Source: SZAS-7 sp964514655
GTDB taxonomy: Bacteria > Chlamydiota > Chlamydiia > Chlamydiales > FEN-1388
DNA: 19,849 bases
Assembly (NCBI GenBank): GCA_964514655.1
Contig: CAZEQY010000032.1
Coordinates: 1-19,849 of the forward strand
Direction of reading: 5' to 3'
Part shown: positions 7,167 through 13,969 of the stretch, in pieces
How positions within the stretch are numbered: position 1 is the first letter of the stretch
Layout: every line of letters starts with the position of its first letter
Translations under genes and position numbers: made by a program
Notes under the pieces: model-generated
Seen by the model: the letters and a program-made list of their open reading frames with translations, nothing else
Databases searched by the model: none
What the model was told of the DNA's origin: nothing

Positions 7167-8216
7167 ATGAAGCGCACCGGCAACCTGTGGACCTCACTCA
7201 CCAGTTGGGACAACCTGGTCGAGGCCTCCCGCCGCGCTGCGCTTGGCAAGAAAACCCGCGCTGATGTCGCAGCGTTCCTTTGCGGACTCGAGAGCGAACT
7301 GGCCGGTCTGCGCCACGAACTCCTGGCCGGCGCCTACCAACCCGGACCCTACCGCGTGTTTCTCATTCGCGAGCCGAAACCGCGTGAGATCTCGGCCGCT
7401 CCCTTTCGCGACCGGGTCGTGCATCATGCCTTTACTCAAGTCGTGGAGCCGCTATTCGAGCGGCGCTTCAGTCCCTGTAGCTACGCCTGCCGCACTGGAC
7501 TCGGAACACATCGGGCTGTGGCGGAGATCCGGCGCGCGATCCAGACCCATCCCGGCGGGTTTGCCCTGCATTGCGATGTCCGGAAGTACTTTGCTTCGAT
7601 CCATCACCAGATCCTCCAGCGGGCGTTACGCCGCGTGATCAAATGCCTCCCCACCATCGCTCTGGCAGACCGCATTCTTACCGGGTATTCGACTTCCGGG
7701 GTGGGCTTGCCGCTGGGAAACCAGACCTCCCAGTTCTTCGCCAATGTATATCTCAACTCGCTGGACCATCAGATCGTACGAACGGTTCGTCCGGCGGCCT
7801 ATGCGCGATACGTCGATGATCTGATCCTGGTCGACCCCGACAAACAGCGGCTGCAGGACGCTCACGCCGCCATCGGCAGCGCCATGCGGCAACTGGGGCT
7901 GTCTCTGCATCCGCGGAAATCGAGAATCTACCGGAACGTCGAAGGCGTTACCTTCCTGGGCTGGCGAATCTTTCCCGATCGCACGCGGCTGGTTCGCGAA
8001 AACGTCGTCCGGTTTCGCCGCACGCTTCGCCGGATGGCGGAGGAGTGGGCGCAGCAGACCGCCGGAGCGGGCTGCGCTGGCCTGGATTGGGAGACGATCC
8101 ACCAATCGGTCCAGTCTTGGATCGGTCACGCGCAGCATGGTGATACCTGGAGGCTCCGGGAACAGATCTTCGATTGTGCAAGCTTCATGCCACGCCCGGG
8201 TAGGCGCGACGGGTGA
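7167..8216 (+). CDS. DGR reverse transcriptase
   Basis: 349 residues, the usual compact size of a DGR reverse transcriptase with no maturase or endonuclease domain. Motifs in order: REISAAPFRDRVVHHA (73-88), first catalytic Asp in HCDVRKYFASI (D137), GLPLGNQTSQ (180-189), the active site YVDD (215-218), and LGLSLHPRKS with FLGW (243-266). The Gln in TSQ at motif 4, where group II intron and retroviral enzymes differ, is a DGR signature linked to A-selective infidelity. It copies the template RNA into cDNA with random substitutions opposite adenines. The ATG follows the avd stop with no gap (TGAATG). T2 converges on it, with the hairpin at 8239-8256 between. The gene appears intact. Confidence 0.95.
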   Translation: MKRTGNLWTSLTSWDNLVEASRRAALGKKTRADVAAFLCGLESELAGLRHELLAGAYQPGPYRVFLIREPKPREISAAPFRDRVVHHAFTQVVEPLFERRFSPCSYACRTGLGTHRAVAEIRRAIQTHPGGFALHCDVRKYFASIHHQILQRALRRVIKCLPTIALADRILTGYSTSGVGLPLGNQTSQFFANVYLNSLDHQIVRTVRPAAYARYVDDLILVDPDKQRLQDAHAAIGSAMRQLGLSLHPRKSRIYRNVEGVTFLGWRIFPDRTRLVRENVVRFRRTLRRMAEEWAQQTAGAGCAGLDWETIHQSVQSWIGHAQHGDTWRLREQIFDCASFMPRPGRRDG

Positions 8217-8238
8217 GGTATCCGGAAAAACAATTTCG

Positions 8239-8256
8239 AGGCGGCTATCGCCGCCT
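8239..8256 (-). other. DGR recipient hairpin with GATA loop downstream of T2
   Basis: On the T2 coding strand this reads aggcggc-GATA-gccgcct: a perfect 7-bp GC-rich stem and a 4-nt loop fitting GRNA. It begins 33 nt after the T2 stop. Short stems with GRNA tetraloops just downstream of the variable region are an established target-recognition element in several DGRs. The stem may also serve as a terminator between convergent genes. The matching stretch after T3 lacks it. Confidence 0.75.
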
Positions 8257-8289
8257 GGAAAAGGGAAAACGCAAAACACTCAACCCAAA

Positions 8290-9942
8290 CTACCGCTCCC
8301 AGACACACCGGAAGCCGACGTCGCTGCTTCGATACTCCGGAACGACCCTGAGACGGTTCGAAGCGCGCAAGACCCAGGAATCGCTGACCCAAGAGCCGCC
8401 GCGCAGGACTCGGTACTTGCCACTCGCTGCCCCCTGGGGATCTGTCCCGCCCCGCAGCTTTTCTTCATACCAGTCTCCCGTCAATTCCCACACGTTCCCT
8501 AACATGTCGTATAGTCCATACGCGTTCGGCGTCTTGCCCGCCACCGCGTGGGTTCGTTTGTCACTGTTCTCGCTGTACCACCCGATGTTACCCACTCCTC
8601 CATACCGGGCCTCATCCCGTCCCGCCTTCGCCGCCCTTTCCCACTCCGCCTCCGTCGGCAACCTCCCTCCGATGAGACGGCAGTATTCCCCTGCTTGTTT
8701 CCAGTCCACGGTTTCGACCGGCAGATCGCTTCCCTTAAAGTGGCTCGGATTCGTCCCAACAACTCGTTCGAACCCTGCCTGTGTCACTTCCGTCTGCCCC
8801 AACCAGTATCCTTTCGTCAGCGTCACGGTTCGCGATGGCTTTTCGTCTGGATCGCATTCCCCATCTCCTGAGGAACAGCCCATTTGAAACGTCCCAGGCG
8901 GAATCCACACATACGTGAGCCCATCCTTCGGGTTCACTTCCGACCGGACTCCTGCCACGGGCGTAGGCGTGGTCGATGTCGCTGGCGGCCGGCTCACCTC
9001 CACCGGCGCTGCAGGAGCCGCTGGCTTCGGGGCGTAACGGTCGATCCGCAACTCCGCCAACTCGGTGAACTGCCCGTTCGGATATCGCTTCTTGTAGGCG
9101 CGGAAGTCCTCCACGTCCTTCGAGTCCTTGATCGTGTTCCAATACGCAATCTCCGCGGATACCCCAAGCGCCGGAGCTTCTTCTCGCGGGGCGGGGGTAG
9201 GTCCATCTCTCAGCACCAAGCGCCCGATCACCGTGTCGTACACCGCCGGATTCTGCTTCTTATTCGACCGAAAGTACACCTCCGCCTGCGCGCTGGCGAA
9301 AATCTGCTTCAGGTCCGCACCCGGCGTTTCCATCGACCTCACCAGTTGCTGGGTGTACGACGCCTCGTCCGCCGCCGTCTGCCCGTCCGCCGCCGCAAAC
9401 GCCACGATCGTCCCTTCCGCCGGACTCATCATCGGCGCCAACCCGCTCACCGCCGCGCTCCGCGCAAACCGGTACGGATTGTTGCGGCACGCATCCAGTA
9501 CCATCACTCGCACTCGCGCCCCCGACTGCTCCAGCTTCTTCCGCACCTGCGACGCGGAATAGGCGCGGTACTCCACGTCAGCTTCCTGTACCGCCTCGAA
9601 TCCAATCGGCAGCAGGTAATTTTCCTGGTTGATCTGCAGCCCGTGCCCGGCAAAGTAGAAGAACGCCAGATCGCCGGATCTCAGCCCAATGGAAAACTCG
9701 TCCACCTTCTTCCGCAGCGCCGGCAGATCCACATCCGTGGCCCGTTCGACCTGGAACCCCAGTCGCGAAAGGCTCGACGCCATCGCGTCGGCGTCCGGCT
9801 TGGCGTTCCGCAGCGGGGCGTCGGAATAGGCGCCGTTGCCAACGACCAGAGCCAGCCGGCGCTGGACGGCGATGGGCTGCAACGCGCGGTCCTGGGCCCA
9901 TAAGAAGAACGGAAGCAACCAAGCAAGGACTCGACGTTTCAT
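8290..9942 (-). CDS. T2: secreted caspase-FGE protein, likely live DGR target
   Basis: 550 residues from ATG 9942. The open frame extends 84 codons further up, but this start opens a signal peptide (MKRRVLAWLLPFFLWAQ) that aligns with T1 and T3; the ribosome binding site is weak. Order: caspase domain (about 28-245; H100 in YFAGHGLQ, C152 in VLDACRNNPY), a short helical unit (265-300: YWNTIKDSKDVEDFRAYKKRYPNG) often found behind such caspases, a proline/alanine-rich linker (303-330), and an FGE/C-type-lectin-fold domain (340-550) lacking the FGE catalytic cysteines. It has no long coiled coil, unlike T1 and T3. Its variable region covers the last 40 or so residues. It is convergent with the reverse transcriptase and carries the recipient hairpin downstream, so it is the best candidate for active diversification. 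Confidence 0.88.
   Translation of the reverse strand: MKRRVLAWLLPFFLWAQDRALQPIAVQRRLALVVGNGAYSDAPLRNAKPDADAMASSLSRLGFQVERATDVDLPALRKKVDEFSIGLRSGDLAFFYFAGHGLQINQENYLLPIGFEAVQEADVEYRAYSASQVRKKLEQSGARVRVMVLDACRNNPYRFARSAAVSGLAPMMSPAEGTIVAFAAADGQTAADEASYTQQLVRSMETPGADLKQIFASAQAEVYFRSNKKQNPAVYDTVIGRLVLRDGPTPAPREEAPALGVSAEIAYWNTIKDSKDVEDFRAYKKRYPNGQFTELAELRIDRYAPKPAAPAAPVEVSRPPATSTTPTPVAGVRSEVNPKDGLTYVWIPPGTFQMGCSSGDGECDPDEKPSRTVTLTKGYWLGQTEVTQAGFERVVGTNPSHFKGSDLPVETVDWKQAGEYCRLIGGRLPTEAEWERAAKAGRDEARYGGVGNIGWYSENSDKRTHAVAGKTPNAYGLYDMLGNVWELTGDWYEEKLRGGTDPQGAASGKYRVLRGGSWVSDSWVLRASNRLRVVPEYRSSDVGFRCVWER
8297..8421 (-). repeat. DGR variable region of T2 (VR2)
   Basis: Recipient copy of the 125-nt repeat. 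Against 6497-6530 of the T1 copy it changes N759, N761, E762, N765, N767, N768, N769 and I770 (T1 numbering) to L, V, V, Y, S, S, D and V; all 11 base changes are at adenines. The 3' end is invariant up to the stop-proximal tggga, after which it reads gcggtag and ends the gene. The varied residues fall on the ligand-binding face of the C-type lectin fold in known DGR targets. Confidence 0.85.
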
Positions 9943-10469
9943 TGCGAAAGCAGTTCCAGATCCTACCATTATTGGCGAGAATCCCGCGCAGGACAACCCT
10001 TTTTCGAGCGGTAGAGGGACTGCAAGACGAAGATGGGAGACGCCGCCGGGCTGGTGCGGCGCCTCTCGCATCAGATGAGGTAGCTGCGATCGCCGTAGGG
10101 AAAGCCTGTGAGTCCGGTGCTGCCCTGAGACGCAAGTCCATGTGCGCGGGTGTCCAAAGGGAACTCCACTTGCGCAGGAAGTAGTGGACGACATCAGGAT
10201 CGAGAGTACTGAGGAGGTCTTCGAGGTTCCCGGTATTGCAGCCGTCGAAGTAGTTCAAGACGACGGAGATGTTCCCTTCCCGGACTCATGTCAACTTCCT
10301 GTCTCTGGATTCCAGCGCTTTGCCACGCACGAGGATCGGTTGGGACATCGCGACTGTTCTGCGCCGGGTGGCCGCAATCGCGAGGCCAAGTGACTTGTTC
10401 CCGATACCCCGCAGACGTTCCTGTTTGGTGTTCGAGCGGCGAGGGAACGTGACAATACGCTCCGCTTGA
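9943..10469. other. Long intergenic region between divergent T2 and T3
   Basis: About 530 nt without an intact gene. It holds the leader of T2, a decayed NTF2/SnoaL-like fragment (10175-10289, minus) and the upstream region of T3. Other open frames here are short and overlap each other, with no protein-like features. I see no tRNA, no clear terminator and no direct repeat. The promoter of T2 must lie here, but I cannot place its hexamers. Confidence 0.5.
10175..10289 (-). pseudogene. NTF2/SnoaL-like gene fragment
   Basis: From 10258 down, the minus strand reads a segment typical of the N-terminus of NTF2-like/SnoaL-like proteins: LNYFDGCNTGNLEDL, then DPDVVHYFL. A possible original ATG at 10289 is in another frame, and the similarity to the family ends after HYFL near 10175, where the next frame would restore a proline. 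So both ends look frameshifted or cut. Only about 28 residues are recognisable. It is probably a leftover of a gene displaced when the T2/T3 cassette was assembled. Confidence 0.45.
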
Positions 10470-10486
10470 CGTAGACTCGCTATTTT
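10470..10486 (+). promoter_or_regulatory. 17-nt element shared upstream of T3 and T1
   Basis: Second copy of the 17-mer found at 4197-4213. It ends 27 nt before the T3 ATG and is followed by a strong ribosome binding site (gaggggg, 10499-10505). The cttgac just before it (10465-10470) is too close to the tatttt to be a standard -35, so an operator or an extended promoter is possible. Confidence 0.4.
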
Positions 10487-10513
10487 AGATCCCGTTTCGA
10501 GGGGGAACTGGCG

Positions 10514-12841
10514 ATGACCGCGCGCTTTCGTTGGTTGTTTCCGCTTTTTCTTGGTGCTTTGGCAATGCCTGCGCAGCAGCAGCCCTCAGCCGGCAGTGGC
10601 GTTCGGGGACTCGCGCCCGCACCGGCACAGAGCAGGCGCCTGGCTCTTGCGATTGGCAATAACCTGTATTCGCGGAACCCGCTTCGCAATGCGGTCAATG
10701 ATGCGACGGCAGTCGCGGCGGAACTGCGGAACCTCGGCTTTCAGACCACGCTGGTAACCGACGCCACGCACCGGGCGGCGACGGCGGCGATCGACCAGTT
10801 CATCAACAGTCTGCAAACGGGGGACACGGCTCTGTTCTTTTACGCGGGCCACGGCATCCAAGTGGATGGCGAGAACTTCCTGCTGCCGGTCGACTTCGCG
10901 GCGACGGATCAGGCGTCGGTGCCGTATCAGGCGTATTCCGCAAGCCAGGTGCTGCAACGGATGGAGGCGAGGAAGTCGCGGATCAATGTATTAATTCTGG
11001 ATGCGTGCCGGGATAATCCATTTCGGACGTGGCGAGGCGCGGGGCAGGGTTTGGGGTCGATGAGTTCGGGGCGTGGGAGCCTGATCGCGTTTTCGACGGC
11101 GGTTGGGGCGACGGCGACGGACAGCCCAGGAGAGTCGAACAGTCTGTTTACGCGGTATCTCGTCGAGGCGCTGCGAGAGCCGGGCGTCGGCATCGAGGCG
11201 CTGTTCAGTGGTGTGCGGAACCGCGTCGATCTCGCGACCAGCGGCAAACAGGTGCCGTGGACCTCATCGGGCGTCGTCGGTGAGGTGATCTTGAATGAGC
11301 CGGCGATGCGACGGTTGGACGTACAGGGGGAGATCGCTCGGCTGGAAGCGGAGTTGAAGGCGATCGAAGAGAGGAAGAGACAAGGGCTGCAGGCGGAGGA
11401 AGCAGCGCGGCAGCAAGCTGAGACGCAGGCGAAACTCCGGCGGGAGAGGCAGGAACTCGATCGTCTGCGGTTGGAGGCGGAGCGGCAGGAGAAACTGCGA
11501 GTAGAGCGCGAGAAGTTGGCGGCAGCCGCGGTAGAACGGGAGCGGCAGCGGAAAGCGGATGAGGCTCGATTGGCTGAACTGCGCGACAAGGCACGGCAAC
11601 AACAATCTGCCGGGGAAATGACGCTGGAGCAGGCCCGGTTGGAAGTGGCGCGGTTGCGGCAGGAAATGGAAACCAATCGTCTGGCGCGCGCAGCGGAGCG
11701 GGAAAAAGCGCTGGCGAAACTGGAGTCCGACTACAGGCCGTTGCGGGAGATGGCGTCGAAACAGTTGGTGAAAGACGAGTTCGAAACGACGGCGCAGTAT
11801 CAGGTGCGGGTCCAGAAGCAGCAGGAGGAGTCAGCGCCGATTGAGACGAGGTACGAGTCGGAGCGGCGAGCCATCGAAGAGTTGTTTTCTGTCTCAGACA
11901 CGGATGATCGGATCCGCGCGATCACGGGTCGGGCATACCGGTCTGCATGCAAGGTCGAGTGGAATGGGTATGACGCCGACTCAAATCGACTGACCTTGCG
12001 TTTGGACGGAAAGATTCTGCGGTACAGCGTGCAACCGGCGGCCGCAAGGGACCTGCGCAGCCGTTTGGATTCGTTGCGATGCGAAGGGCCGTATGCGGAA
12101 GAGGGTATCAAGTCCGCAGTGGAGGTGAATCTGGTGGATACGGCCTCTGGAGTTCGATTGGACCCACTGCAAACCCGGGCTGGTGATGTCGAAGTGAACT
12201 TGAAAGATGGTCTGAAGTACATCTGGATCCCACCGGGGACGTTTCAAATGGGCTGTTCTCCCGGAGACAGGGAATGCTCCGAGAGTGAGAAGCCAGCTCA
12301 GACCGTGACGCTGACGAAGGGATACTGGCTGGGTCAAACCGAAGTGACTCAAGCGGCGTACGAAAGGGTGGTAGGGGTGAATCCGAGCCACTTCAAGGGA
12401 AGTGACCTGCCGGTGGAAAGCGTGGACTGGAAGCAGGCCGGGGAATACTGTCGCCTCATTGGCGGGAGGCTGCCGACCGAGGCCGAGTGGGAAAGAGCGG
12501 CGAAGGCAGGACGGGATGAGGCTCGATATGGCGAGGTGGGTAAAGTTGGGTGGTACGAGGGGAACAGCGACAAGCGAACTCACCCGGTGGCGGGCAAGGC
12601 TTCCAATGCGTATGGACTGTACGACATGTTAGGCAACGTGTGGGAATGGACGGCGGATTGGCACCAGGAGCGGCTAACCGGAGGAACCGACCCGCAAGGT
12701 CCTTCCCAAGGCCGGCAGCGAGTCCTGCGGGGCGGCTCTTGGAGCTTCAGTTCCAGTAGCCTCCGCTCTTCGCTCCGTCTCATATACGAGCCGGTGCTCC
12801 GGCGCAACGACATCGGCTTCCGGTGTGTCTGGGAGCGGTAG
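10514..12841 (+). CDS. T3: secreted caspase-coiled coil-FGE protein
   Basis: 775 residues from ATG 10514, with a good purine-rich ribosome binding site (gaggggg) and a signal peptide (MTARFRWLFPLFLGALAMPA). Order: caspase domain (about 40-260; H113 in YAGHGIQ, C165 in LILDACRDNPF), coiled coil (about 270-455), linker, then an FGE/C-type-lectin-fold domain ending RCVWER, without FGE catalytic cysteines. It is a mosaic: residues about 45-455 are almost identical to T1, while the FGE part (SHFKGSDLPVE, DWKQAGEYCRLIGG, AKAGRDEARYG) is closer to T2. Its variable region no longer has the recipient hairpin and the facing reverse transcriptase is a remnant, so diversification in place may have stopped. 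Predicted to be exported and to work like T1 and T2. Confidence 0.88.
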   Translation: MTARFRWLFPLFLGALAMPAQQQPSAGSGVRGLAPAPAQSRRLALAIGNNLYSRNPLRNAVNDATAVAAELRNLGFQTTLVTDATHRAATAAIDQFINSLQTGDTALFFYAGHGIQVDGENFLLPVDFAATDQASVPYQAYSASQVLQRMEARKSRINVLILDACRDNPFRTWRGAGQGLGSMSSGRGSLIAFSTAVGATATDSPGESNSLFTRYLVEALREPGVGIEALFSGVRNRVDLATSGKQVPWTSSGVVGEVILNEPAMRRLDVQGEIARLEAELKAIEERKRQGLQAEEAARQQAETQAKLRRERQELDRLRLEAERQEKLRVEREKLAAAAVERERQRKADEARLAELRDKARQQQSAGEMTLEQARLEVARLRQEMETNRLARAAEREKALAKLESDYRPLREMASKQLVKDEFETTAQYQVRVQKQQEESAPIETRYESERRAIEELFSVSDTDDRIRAITGRAYRSACKVEWNGYDADSNRLTLRLDGKILRYSVQPAAARDLRSRLDSLRCEGPYAEEGIKSAVEVNLVDTASGVRLDPLQTRAGDVEVNLKDGLKYIWIPPGTFQMGCSPGDRECSESEKPAQTVTLTKGYWLGQTEVTQAAYERVVGVNPSHFKGSDLPVESVDWKQAGEYCRLIGGRLPTEAEWERAAKAGRDEARYGEVGKVGWYEGNSDKRTHPVAGKASNAYGLYDMLGNVWEWTADWHQERLTGGTDPQGPSQGRQRVLRGGSWSFSSSSLRSSLRLIYEPVLRRNDIGFRCVWER
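10725..11878 (+). repeat. Near-identical block shared with T1 (copy 2)
   Basis: Partner of 4449-5602 at an offset of exactly 6276 nt. Identity ends abruptly at 11878 within the open frame. The direct orientation means recombination between the copies would delete the 6.3 kb holding the template, avd, reverse transcriptase and T2. Confidence 0.85.
12710..12834 (+). repeat. DGR variable region of T3 (VR3)
   Basis: Third copy of the 125-nt repeat. In the 3' half it differs from the T1 copy at 14 positions, 11 of which are A in T1; the other three, plus changes in the middle (tctt for gctt, ctc for ttg), are ordinary divergence. The 22-nt invariant 3' end is kept. The flank after the stop has the same T-rich sequence as T2 but lacks the GATA hairpin. 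Confidence 0.7.
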
Positions 12842-12880
12842 TTTGTGTTGATGGTTTTGTGTTTTCCCTTTTCTATCGCT

Positions 12881-13006
12881 TCAAGCATCTGGTGGACCGC
12901 GGCGAGTAGGCGGGAAGCTCACCGAAGCGAAGATGTGTTCCCATAGCCTCCAGGTATCGCCTTGATGCGCATGCCCGATCCAAGCCTGGACCGATTGATG
13001 GATCTC
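12881..13006 (-). pseudogene. DGR reverse transcriptase remnant (C-terminal 41 codons)
   Basis: The minus strand encodes EIHQSVQAWIGHAHQGDT and continues through WRLWEHIF to a TGA at 12881. Over 30 residues it matches residues 311-340 of the intact enzyme at 22 positions (8 mismatches). The frame is closed upstream by a TGA, and none of the catalytic motifs is present. Its stop-proximal sequence and the T-rich stretch shared with the T2 junction show that a T-to-RT convergent arrangement was duplicated in inverted orientation and then mostly deleted. Confidence 0.85.
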
Positions 13007-13191
13007 GTATCACGCTGAGTCCCCCCCTGTCGATCGATGACGAGCAAGCGGTTTCGGCTGACGGATACGCCCGACCAACCCACGATGGCCACGCCATCCG
13101 GAAACATAGGCATGGTATTCCGGAGTCGAAAGCGAACCTCAAGGTCACGAGGCCTTCGTGGAAGTCCTTTGACTTGTGGTCGCCTGCAAGA
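13007..13191 (-). other. Possible coding remnant next to the RT fragment
   Basis: The minus strand here stays open in the same frame as the broken gene above it, across that gene's TAG at 13192-13194, and reads protein-like pieces (DLEVRFRLRNTMPMFPDG, then VAIVGWSGVSVSRNRLLVID). It could be a lost C-terminal part of the 13192-13927 gene, or a diverged piece of another one. I do not recognise it. The end nearest 13007 merges into the reverse transcriptase remnant in another frame. Confidence 0.3.
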
Positions 13192-13927
13192 CTAGAACAG
13201 TTGCTGGCTCTCAATTCGATAAGAGGCCAGAACCGCTATGGCTTTCTCTCCGAGATCCGTGAATTTCGACTCGTGAGCGATATTCGGCACGTAGAGCTGC
13301 TCAACGTGCTTCCAGCCTTTGTAGGTTATCGTCATGCCATTGGGCATTTCTTCGAGGTACTGCGTGGCTCCCAGACCCGTGAAGACCTCAATGTCCTCCT
13401 TCACTACTCCCTTTACGAGGACGTCTACCTGGCTCCACTCCTGACGCACGGCCAATGCGACGCGTCCCAGGAAGCCAAGACTGAAACGGTCGGTGGGACC
13501 ATGCATTTGAAAGCTGCGCTTCAACTCCGCAACGATCTTTAGGTAGTTGTCACACGTAACCCACCACGGACTCGCCGCCCAGACTTCCCGTGGAGCGTCG
13601 CTGCTCGCGAACCGGTAAATTCGCATCCCCGCCCTCAACGTGATGACTCGCGGAGCTCGCATCCCCGAGCGAAGGCGTACCTTCTCCCCAGGTGGCAGTT
13701 GATCGATGGCGAGCCCTTCGTTGTAAACCATTTGTATGATCAGCGTAATCTGCGGCGGAATCGGGCCATCGATGGCCCTGTTCTCCTCTGATCTGCCAAG
13801 TGAGCGCCCACTGCGTCTGCCCGGTGACGCGGCCGAGACCGATCCGCGGCGAGCTGTAGATCGGCGTATCATGGACGAGCAGAGCGAGAGCATGTCCCGG
13901 CGAACGCCGGAAACGAAGAGTGAACAT
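13192..13927 (-). pseudogene. Unrecognised gene, probably frameshifted
   Basis: Two reading frames share one gene-like signal. From ATG 13927 a frame with GC-biased third positions reads MFTLRFRRSPGHALALLVHD and TPIYSSPRIGLGRVTGQTQW; near 13,755-13,790 the protein-like signal passes to another frame (QITLIIQMVYNEGLAIDQLP onward) that runs to TAG 13192 and includes MRIYRFAS, SPWWVTCDNYLKIVAE and LGFLGRVALAVRQEWSQVDV. One indel would join them. If intact in life, the second part could be translated alone from ATG 13731 (180 residues). I cannot name the family; no signal peptide is seen. It is divergent from the caspase-TPR gene, with the starts about 40 nt apart. Confidence 0.5.
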
Positions 13928-13969
13928 GGGATCATTCGGGAAGTGCAGGAAGAAAGGTAGGTTCCCCCG

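Noticed and set aside
7167..8216. Group II intron or retron reverse transcriptase
   Set aside because: No maturase or endonuclease domain, no intron-like RNA ends, the DGR-type TSQ motif, an avd gene in front and template/variable repeats beside it.
8884..9903. Plus-strand frame of 339 codons opposite T2
   Set aside because: Extremely arginine/histidine-rich product with no motif; T2 on the other strand has catalytic motifs and a signal peptide.
9943..10194. Upstream extension of T2 by 84 codons
   Set aside because: The stretch is not protein-like and the ATG at 9942 opens a signal peptide that aligns with those of T1 and T3.
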